Of a DNA stretch of 64,000 nt, positions 52,556 through 64,000 are shown piece after piece. The first letter of the stretch is position 1. The number at the start of each line of letters is the position of its first letter. The translations under genes and the position numbers were made by a program. The notes under the pieces are model-generated. The model was not told where the DNA came from, did not search any database, and saw nothing but the letters and a program-made list of their open reading frames with translations. The DNA is from Anolis sagrei. Its lineage: Eukaryota; Chordata; Lepidosauria; Squamata; Anolidae. The DNA lies in assembly GCF_037176765.1 (NCBI RefSeq), contig NC_090034.1:71574455-71638454 (forward strand), read 5' to 3'.

Positions 52556-52817
52556 AAGACCAGTGCCTTTTGGAGTGCCACTTAGATCAGCAACAAACTT
52601 GGCCAATTAAGTCCTTGTGTGTTTCCCTTTTTCTACTGGAAGGCTAGTCAAAAGACCATGGAAGACAAAAAAAATTCCCTTGCACATGCCTAGGTGAAAT
52701 AAATTGGGACCGTGCCTGACAGATAGCAAGCCTTATGGCACAAGGGAAAGTTTCTGTCCATGGCAGAGTGTGTTCTACTAGCTTAGGGATGAATTGTATC
52801 TAAGGGTGCATCTACAT

Positions 52818-53237
52818 CAGTGGTTCCCAACCTTTTTTTTGACCAGGGACCACTTTGACCAGGAACCACTCTCCAACATTCATACCAAAAGCGTTGCGAA
52901 TCAGTCTTTGGTCAACTTTAGATTTGGTTTGGTTATTTAGGGTGCCGATTCAGAAAACTGCATTGGATAGACCACATCAGCTCTAGTTTCTGTTCCAGAA
53001 CATATGCCATGCAGTAGTTGCCATCTGCCCACCCACAGAAAACCATATTTAACAATCTAGCGCTGATGTGGTAGAATTAATATTTCGTGGGTAGTCAGCC
53101 TCTCCCCTCCTGACATCCCTGTTGTCTCAGCGCTATAAGAGAGTTTCGCGAGACCATGGTTAAAAGGCAAAGGTGTAGTAATGGTGAGGCCACGGACCGT
53201 ATTTTCATTCTTGCGGACCACAGGTTGGGAACCACTG
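52818..53237. mobile_element. hAT-type MITE, GACCAGGGACC family, perfect duplication
   Basis: 420 bp, CAGTGGTTCCCAACCTTTTT to CAGGTTGGGAACCACTG, flanked by ATCTACAT at 52810-52817 and 53238-53245. It has fewer than two units of the 16-bp repeat that is amplified at 15018-15613. Confidence 0.93.
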
Positions 53238-53322
53238 ATCTACATTGTAGAATTAATGCAGTCTGACTCTGTGTTAACTGACATGGCTCAATGCTAGTGC
53301 CTTACCAAATAGTAACTCCCAT

Positions 53323-53556
53323 AGGTTCTTGTGGGTTTTTTCGGGCTATAGAGCCATGTTCTAGAGGCATTTCTCCTGACGTTTCGCCTGCATCTATGGC
53401 AAGCATCCTTAGAGGTAGTCACCTCACTGCCTCTGAGGATGCTTGCCATAGATGCAGGCGAAACGTCAGGAGAAATGCCTCTAGAACATGGCTCTATAGC
53501 CCGAAAAAACCCACAAGAACCTAGTGATTCCAGCCATGAAAGCCTTCGACAATACA
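53323..53556. mobile_element. Snapback Penelope-like terminal element, copy 4
   Basis: Flanked by the exact 12-bp duplication AGTAACTCCCAT (53311-53322 and 53557-53568). Full GCCTTCGACAATACA end at the right. Plus-strand motif intact: CTGAGGA 53433-53439, GAAACGTC 53460-53467; the minus-strand copy has CTAAGGA. Confidence 0.85.
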
Positions 53557-53591
53557 AGTAACTCCCATGTTTCCATAGTATTGATCACAGC

Positions 53592-53863
53592 AGCCCCCGG
53601 TGGTGCAATGGGTTAAACCCTTGTGCCAGTAGGATTGCTGACCGATAAGTCAGAGGTTCAAATCTGGTGAGAGAGGGTTGAGCTCCCTCTGTCAGCTCCA
53701 GCTCCCCATGCGGGGACGTGAGAGAAACCTCCCACAAGGATGGTAAAACATCAAAACATCTGGGCACCCCCTGGGCAACGTCCTTGCAGACAGCCAATTC
53801 TCTCACACCAGACGCGACTTGAAGTTTATCAAGTTGCACTTGACATGAAATAAATAAATAGCA
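53592..53863 (+). mobile_element. tRNA-derived SINE
   Basis: AGCCCCCGGTGGTGCAATGG head, common body, TTGACATGAAATAAATAAA tail; diverged flanking repeats of about 17 bp (TAGTATTGATCACAGCAG / TAGCATTGCGCCACGGCAG). Confidence 0.88.
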
Positions 53864-53929
53864 TTGCGCCACGGCAGGAAAGGTGGAGTCAAACTGCATG
53901 AATTCTACAGTGCAGACGCACCCTAAGTC

Positions 53930-55110
53930 AAGGCTCTAGGCAACTCCAAGCACAGCTTAAAAGTATCCTGACGGATAAAGAAAGGCAGTGGCACTTGCAA
54001 GTATAAGCAGGATCCAGGACAAATTGGATAAAGAGCATGTTTAGTGCCACCACTTTAAGCAGAGAATATGCACACTCAGAAACAAGGCAAAGCTGGATGA
54101 AAAGGATTGTTAAAGCTATACCACTATACTACATAGTTTGAACAGGTTGTGATATTCACGCAAGCACATTAAACACAAGGAAACTGTTTTTCCTTCTTTT
54201 AAGCTAAGAGCATGTACAAAAATAAAAGTCCATGTAATCCCGCGAAAAATATACTGGAAACTGCCATCATAGATGAGATACCATTTATTCTCCCCCCCTT
54301 TTCCCTACTCTCCACCACAAACATCAAAATATATCTTTCTAAAACAACTTTGTTTTTAAAGGAAGACTCTCCGGCTATTTTATCATCTCAGTTAAAACAG
54401 CACCCATTGTTATATCATCCCATCAACAACCACAATTGAAAGCAAACGAAAACTAGAATACCACATCTGAAAAACTCTCCTGAATTCCTGTTCACCAGCT
54501 CTCCTCCTTCCTTAGTGCAGTAATTGTTCACCTCCATTCAAATAAATTATAGCAGCTATAGTATTGTAAGAAATGAGGCCCACAACACCTGTAAGTTGGT
54601 TGTGATTATTTTATCGGCACTTTATGAAGACAGTCCTAAAAGGAAAACATGTTCCTGGTTTGTGGGTTTTGTTTGTTTTTAAGTCACCAGCTACCCTCCA
54701 CATGAAAACCAACTGCATCAGCACTAATATATTTAGAGGTGCTTTGCCAACGGGCTTTGGCTTTATGGGGAAGAGAGTGCTGAATGTAGTGGAGAGCGCC
54801 GGGACTTCTCGAGTGCCAGGGAATAAATATTATAGTGCATCTTGGTGTAAACAGCTACAAATATAGAGCAACCCCACTACATTTTTATTTCTTAATTAAT
54901 TGGAAAAGGATAAGAATCCCAATAGAGCCTTGTCGCCTAGAAGAAAACTTGATGTTACCACTTGGGGAAGTCTGTTCAAACTTCACCATATTTGAACTCT
55001 AATACTTGACCCCAATGGCTTTTTAGCAGACCTTTTAGGCAGGAAGATGATAGGCAACGGAGGCAAAGTCTGAATATTTTTTCCTAGGAATTCAAAGATA
55101 AATACAGTAC
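53930..55110. other. Intergenic or 3' UTR, nothing identified
   Basis: No gene or element recognised. Confidence 0.5.
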
Positions 55111-55116
55111 ATAATA

Positions 55117-56402
55117 CGAGGGGCATTCATTGAAGATTTCCCTTGACCCACTTCTATTTATCACAGGGCGCTGAGACTGCACGTGTGTAATTATATAAGT
55201 CTCTATAGGTTACATGCCAATTTACAACTCAGAACTGATAACGGTCTTGGTTTTATAGGTGCTGAAGTGATGTGAGGTTTGAGAATGGACTCAGAAGAAT
55301 ACAGAACCGTCCTCAAGTTCCTTTCCTTGAAAGGCCACACACCAAAGGAGACATTTGATGAGATGAAAGAAGTTGATGGTGAGGATTCCCCATCATATGA
55401 CGTAGTCAAGAATTGGCATCGTCAATTCAAATGTGGTTGGACTTCGGTGAAAACAGCTCCAATTCCAGGGTGGCCCCACTCTGCTATAGATGAACACACT
55501 ATCCAGCAAGTGGAGGGCGCCATTTTGGAAAATGGCCACGTAACCATTCATTGCTTAGCCCAAAATGTCAAGATTAGTGTGGGGTCTGTGGAAGCAATAA
55601 ACCAAGACCATCTTCACATGCATAAGGTATCCGCTCACTGGGTCCCCTGACTGCTCATACTTTTCCAGAAGCAGGAATGAGTGGAGCGCTCTCAGGCTCT
55701 ATTGATTATGTGCCATGGAAACCAGGAAGACTTTTTCAATAGACTGATCACACAGGATGACAGCTGGATCCATCACTAAGATCCTGAGGCTAAAGTCCAG
55801 TCCTACAATGGAAGCATCATGACTCATTGCCTCCAAAGAAGGCACGTGCCCAACTCTTGGCAGGTAAGGTCATGCTCACAGTATTTTGGGACCAGCACGG
55901 AGTAGGATTGATGGATTTCTTAGCAAAGGGGACCATAATCAATGGGGCATACTATGCTTCACTGCTGCGGAAATTGCGGGAGGCCATCAAAACCAAGAGA
56001 AATTGTGGCATGCTCACCAAAGATGTCCACCTTCTGCAAGACAATGTACCAGTTCACAAAAAACATGTTGCCCAAATGGAAGACGAATGCTCCTGTGACT
56101 TTGAAATTCTACCACATCCCTCTTATCCACCCGACCTCGCACCATGAAACTTCCACCTCTTTCCAACAAGGAAGTTATTTTTGAAAGGGAAGCATTGTTC
56201 AGATGATGAGACTCTGATTTCCGAAGTCACAACGTGGCTTTTGGAGCAAACTGTCAACTTCTACAAGGGAAGTGTTTACAGTTGCTTAAAAAGATGGAGA
56301 AGTGTGTGTCCCTAGGTGGCACCTATGTAAAGAAGGACTAATAACTGTTGCTCTCAGTCTACAGGAAGTGGATCATGGGAAAACTTTAATTAATTCCCCT
56401 CG
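55117..56402 (+). mobile_element. Full-length mariner, inactive
   Basis: TA|CGAGGGGCATTCATT to AATTAATTCCCCTCG|TA, about 1286 bp, standard mariner length. ATG at 55285: MDSEEYRTVLKFLSLKGHTP, then SPSYDVVKNWHRQFKCGWTS (HTH region), and in other frames DSWIHH (first catalytic Asp) and DNVPVHKK with HPSYPPDLAP (second and third). Several stops and frame changes, e.g. after ILPHPSYPPDLAP. Confidence 0.88.
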
Positions 56403-56404
56403 TA

Positions 56405-57449
56405 TATTCCCAAACTTCTAGAGGCTGGAGACATGAAGACAACAACTACTTGTGGTTCAATTCACCAAGGGATATTTTGATGCTAGCAGTTTCTTTTCAT
56501 TCTTTCTCACCTAACGTCTCTGTTCCAACCCCATAAATGCAAGCAGATTCCCTATGACAATTATATCCAAGTGCATTTTCATTCTCCACCCCCATCCCCA
56601 AATTTAAAGGCATATTGTACCATTTCACTCAAACTGGGAGTAAACTTTGCTGAACCATGTGCAGCCACACACTTTGAGACACCATGAAGCAGCAGCATAT
56701 TTCTGCACCAGGAAGCATACAAAACACAGTACTTCATTTTCTGGTACATATGGGGACTAATAGGAGGGGGAAACAATCAGAAAGGTTCATGTCTGTTGGG
56801 AGCACACTGGGCTCAGATTTTTCAGCTCAAAATACAGTCAACTGACAAATAGTGGGTTGTTTTGAAGAGAGCACAGAGCTAAGTGAGATACTTCAACCAG
56901 TTAAATGGTTTGCATGTGGAAAATGGCTGGTTGGTTTCCGTAGGGCTGGGTACCTAACAATGCCCATATGAACCATCTGCAGTATATCTAGCTGCGTACA
57001 TACTACAAACCCAGTGCAAATAAAGCAGTCAAAATGCAGTTCATGTTTTAAAAAGTGCAAAACGTCCTCAAATCCCAGCTGCGGAGTCAAACAGGCTCAC
57101 TTTCCATCGTCTCGCAAAAGCTTCAAAAGTGGAATGAAATCAAACAAGGCCCATTTATCTGGTTCACATTTTGGTGATCTCCTTTCAATGTATCCCAGCT
57201 ACGTATGACATTATTTGCAAAACGAAATGAAGCACTCAGTTTCAAAAGGAAAGTCTATACGAGCAAAACATTGCTTTTTTAAACACTTCGTGCCTTTCGG
57301 ACTTTTGCCCAGTTTTATTTGGACAGAGCTAAAAAGACCTGGATGTCCTCGAAGCTGAAAAATAAAATGCCCTTAAACCCCACGGTGCAGCACAGCAAAA
57401 ACTCCTGTGTATTAAAGCTTGCAGACCGCTAGCAGCATGACGGGGTTTG

Positions 57450-57484
<35 letters not shown>

Positions 57485-57975
57485 TTAAAAGACCCCTCCC
57501 CCCCCCCCCCCGTTCCAGAAGACTTTCCTTTCAAAATTAAGGCTAACAATGTCTTTTCAAATGCATTCTCCCACCGATAGTGGTGTGAAACAGTGCCGCT
57601 TGCGCATAGCAAAAACGGACCATTTTGTTTCCTCCTTTGCAACAGCTTATTGCACTAAAAATAGTAAAAGAAGTTGTCAGTTCTTTTAAAACAAAACAGT
57701 TGTCTCTCAACATAAAAACGGATGTTGCCCATACACTGATTTAAATTAAAGCATTAATATTATTATTATACTCTAATAAATATAAAAAGAGGAAGCTAAA
57801 CCTCAAAGTACATGTATATATAGATATAGATATATGCAATCACATTAAAGTGAGAGGCAGCAAGTCAACTAATCCATTTTTTTAAAAAAAGAAAAAAGAT
57901 CTCCACTCTTTTCACCTGTACAGGAGTGATTACAAGCCATCCTGCAAATCAGGGGAGAATCAGATGTGCCCAAAA
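56405..57975. other. Probable distal AGO3 3' UTR or intergenic sequence
   Basis: Single-copy by eye, with an (ATT)n tract at 57447-57483 followed by a C run; no named element. Confidence 0.4.
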
Positions 57976-57979
57976 GGTA

Positions 57980-58775
57980 CGAGAGTTATTTGGAAAGTAA
58001 GGTTACAAGGCACCTAGCTCTGGCGGGGAATTTTCACAGGGGAAGTTGGTATCGCTGTCATGTAGCGGGAAGACAGAGGAAGCAAACGAGCAGTGTCAGT
58101 AGCTCATCGACTGGCATTGTGGTGAAGGTTAGAGATGAGCATCTTCACTCCGTTTCCCTCCAAATGTGAAGTTTGCGCTGTAATATGCTACCTAAATGCT
58201 AAGGGCATGAAAGAGGCTGTGATTCATCGCAAAATAATTTCAATTTATGGAGAGGACGTAATGTCAAGACAGCATGTGACAGAATGAGTACAGAATATAT
58301 TGTGAGACCATGAAGAAACTTCGCAGAGCCAGTCAAAACAAACGTCGTGGGATGTTGACAGTGGGAGTCTGTCTCCTTCGTGACAATGCAAGTCTGCACA
58401 CTGCTCATGCAACACAAGAGTTGTTGACTTCATTTGGTTGGGATGTTTGAAGTCACTCCTCTCAGTCCCAATCTTGCACCCAGTGACTATCATCTGTTCA
58501 CTAAATTGAAGGAACACCTAGGTGGAAAACACTTTTCCAATAATGATGAGGTGAAAATCAAAATGACGAACTGGCTGAAAAAGGTGGAGGGAAACTTCTA
58601 TGACACAGGCATCAAAAACTTGTCCCATGGATGACAAAATGTATTAAACTGAATGGTGATTATATGAAAAAAATAATGTAATTCCTATGCTACAATCCAT
58701 GTAAGTTTTAATAAAATATATTCATTTTTTGTATTTTAAAAAAATCTTCTAACCTTACTTTCCGGATAACCCTCA
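57980..58775 (+). mobile_element. mariner, internally deleted
   Basis: TA|CGAGAGTTATTTGGAAAGTA and CTTACTTTCCGGATAACCCTCA|TA. Transposase pieces LRDNASLHTAHATQ and NLAPSDYHLFTKLKEHLGGK are visible; about 800 bp, so roughly 500 bp is missing. Confidence 0.85.
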
Positions 58776-59635
58776 TACATATGCACGGCACAGAGGATGG
58801 GAAATCAGCTGGAACCTCTGAAGAAGGAGAAAGCAGCAGCATCATTAAATTCACCAGGCTGTGTTGATACCGCTGGCATAAATGTACACAGTCGGTTTGG
58901 TTTTTGTTACTGAAACTAACTTGAGCTGAGCGACTCCGAGTTTTGAAGACAGACACGGAAGGCAGCAGTTGGCTAAACTACATTAGGATTGGTGGACTTG
59001 CAAAACACACCACACCTTCTCCTATGACAGTCGACAGGGCTGTCCCTTCAAATACACACTCGATATGGTCACAGTCAAGTGTGGACAGCCACCTGCGACC
59101 CACAGGGGTACAAAGAGATAAAAACGTCTTTGCACATTCTCCCTACCAAACGTGCCCCCCCCCCCCCCCACCAATCTCTCTGATTGTTCCTATTCATTTT
59201 AATACCATAATAATTATTCTTTCTTCTTCTTTTTTTGCAGAAAGAGTTGTGCTGCTGAGCAACTTGAGGTAAAGGCATCAAAAAGGGTTCTGGACTACAA
59301 TGGAAAAAACACACACACAAAGGAAAAGAGGACAACAATGATGGCAGCGCTTCCCTTAGAAGGCTGCTTCAAAAGCAGTTGGCTGGTTTCATATTGCATA
59401 ATAGTGCCGTGTCCTTGGTGACGTAAACAATCTTCCTTGCGTCAAGGCAAGGATAAGGCCTGGCCCCCTGCCTCCCTCCCTCCCTCCCCGCAGATCAGGT
59501 TCAGCCCCAGCAGAGGCATCCCACCCACCCCATTAACTGACCTCCGCCCCCCTGGAAACATACACTGTATGTGGCTTTAATTCTGCATTTCTTCCTTTTT
59601 GTGAATAGACTCTGTTCTCGTATTTTTTTTCTTAA
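58776..59635 (-). other. AGO3: AGO3 3' UTR, start (full extent unknown)
   Basis: Sequence directly after the AGO3 stop, non-repetitive apart from a C tract at 59157-59170 and a CCTCCCTCC run near 59470. AGO mRNAs often have multi-kilobase 3' UTRs, so it may continue through the mariners at 57980-58775 and 55117-56402. Candidate minus-strand AATAAA signals are frequent, so the end cannot be fixed by eye. Confidence 0.6.
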
Positions 59636-63455
<3,820 letters not shown>

Positions 63456-63499
63456 CTAAGGAAAAGGGAACATGGATTCAAAGAGTCAAATACACTTTC

Positions 63500-64000
63500 T
63501 ATGATATCTCAAAATGACAACAATTTCCCATTGCAGTGACACTAGCCCAATTGTAAAGGTTATACACCAATTGTACAGGGCTGCCACCAATTGTAAAGTC
63601 TGCACGCACCAGTTGTACAATTGTGCTAATTGCGAAGGTGCTGCAATTACAACAACAGACAGGGTGTAGGGCTTTTAACTTTAAAGAACCCACCCACAGT
63701 CACTAATTGTACTGTCTGCTCTTAAATTCTGCCACCAGTTATGCAGGTGTGGATAATTATAAATGTAATTCAGGTATCTGCCACCAACGTGAGGTATTGC
63801 CGATGAGTACTAGCTCCCCAGACGCAGATAAATGTAGATGACACGGTCTTCAAACAAAAGTTAATAAGTTTATTTTGTACAAAGCGTATGGTTGCAGGCT
63901 GGTAGTTAACTTGGAATAACTTTGATTAACTTGTAGAACTTTAAATGCGACTTGGTTTGCAATACAGTTCTCACTTCTCGATGATAAAACTTGTAACTGA
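63500..64000 (-). mobile_element. Possible LTR-type relic at the window edge (fossil)
   Basis: ACCAATTGTA-type phrases repeat at 63550-63620, and the complement of AAGTTTATTTTGTAC (63868) gives AATAAACTT. The element, if real, runs off the right edge; family not assigned. Confidence 0.25.

Larger units (their letters stand above)
52801..53926. mobile_element. TIR MITE holding three later insertions
   Basis: Left end TAAGGGTGCATCTACATTG (split), right end CAGTGCAGACGCACCCTAA are inverted repeats; TAA at both edges could be a 3-bp duplication. Its own bases can be followed between a hAT MITE, a PLE copy and a SINE. Confidence 0.7.

Overview
The window looks like nuclear DNA of a squamate reptile, probably an iguanian close to Anolis. 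The evidence is a vertebrate gene pair with GT-AG introns and a repeat set typical of lizards: Sauria-type SINEs with a Bov-B-like tail, a second tRNA-derived SINE, L2, CR1, Bov-B and L1 LINEs, SPIN-like hAT elements, mariners, Helitrons and Penelope-like elements. These family names come from memory of the families, not from a database search.

Two host genes lie on the minus strand. TEKT2 (tektin-2) is complete in its coding part. Nine exons between 23501 and 571 add up to 1293 bp, or 430 codons plus stop, with every junction in phase. AGO3 enters from the right. Only its last two coding exons (63455-63256 and 59744-59636) are inside, encoding the end of the PIWI domain and the stop. AGO3 upstream of TEKT2 on the same strand matches the amniote order AGO4-AGO1-AGO3-TEKT2. 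I see no convincing protein-coding host gene in the 36 kb between them; part of it may be AGO3 3' UTR.

Layout: 1-570, TEKT2 3' flank; 571-23501, TEKT2 exons in repeat-filled introns; 23502-25415, flank with a 134-bp tandem array just upstream of TEKT2; 25416-33770, dense repeats including a 4-kb multi-level nest; 33770-48930, mixed unassigned DNA and repeats, including a LINE flanked by 60-bp direct repeats; 48930-50820, LINE RT remnants; 50954-51048, a 5S-rRNA-like relic; 52356-53930, a second nest; 55117-58775, two mariners; 58776-59635, AGO3 3' UTR; 59745-63255, the last AGO3 intron; 63456-64000, the next AGO3 intron with a possible LTR relic.

No undescribed gene system was found. The most interesting structures are four snapback Penelope-like insertions carrying hammerhead-like motifs, minisatellites that grew inside transposons, a sequence module shared by Helitrons, SPIN-like elements and a satellite, and TEKT2 splice acceptors that sit directly against repeats.
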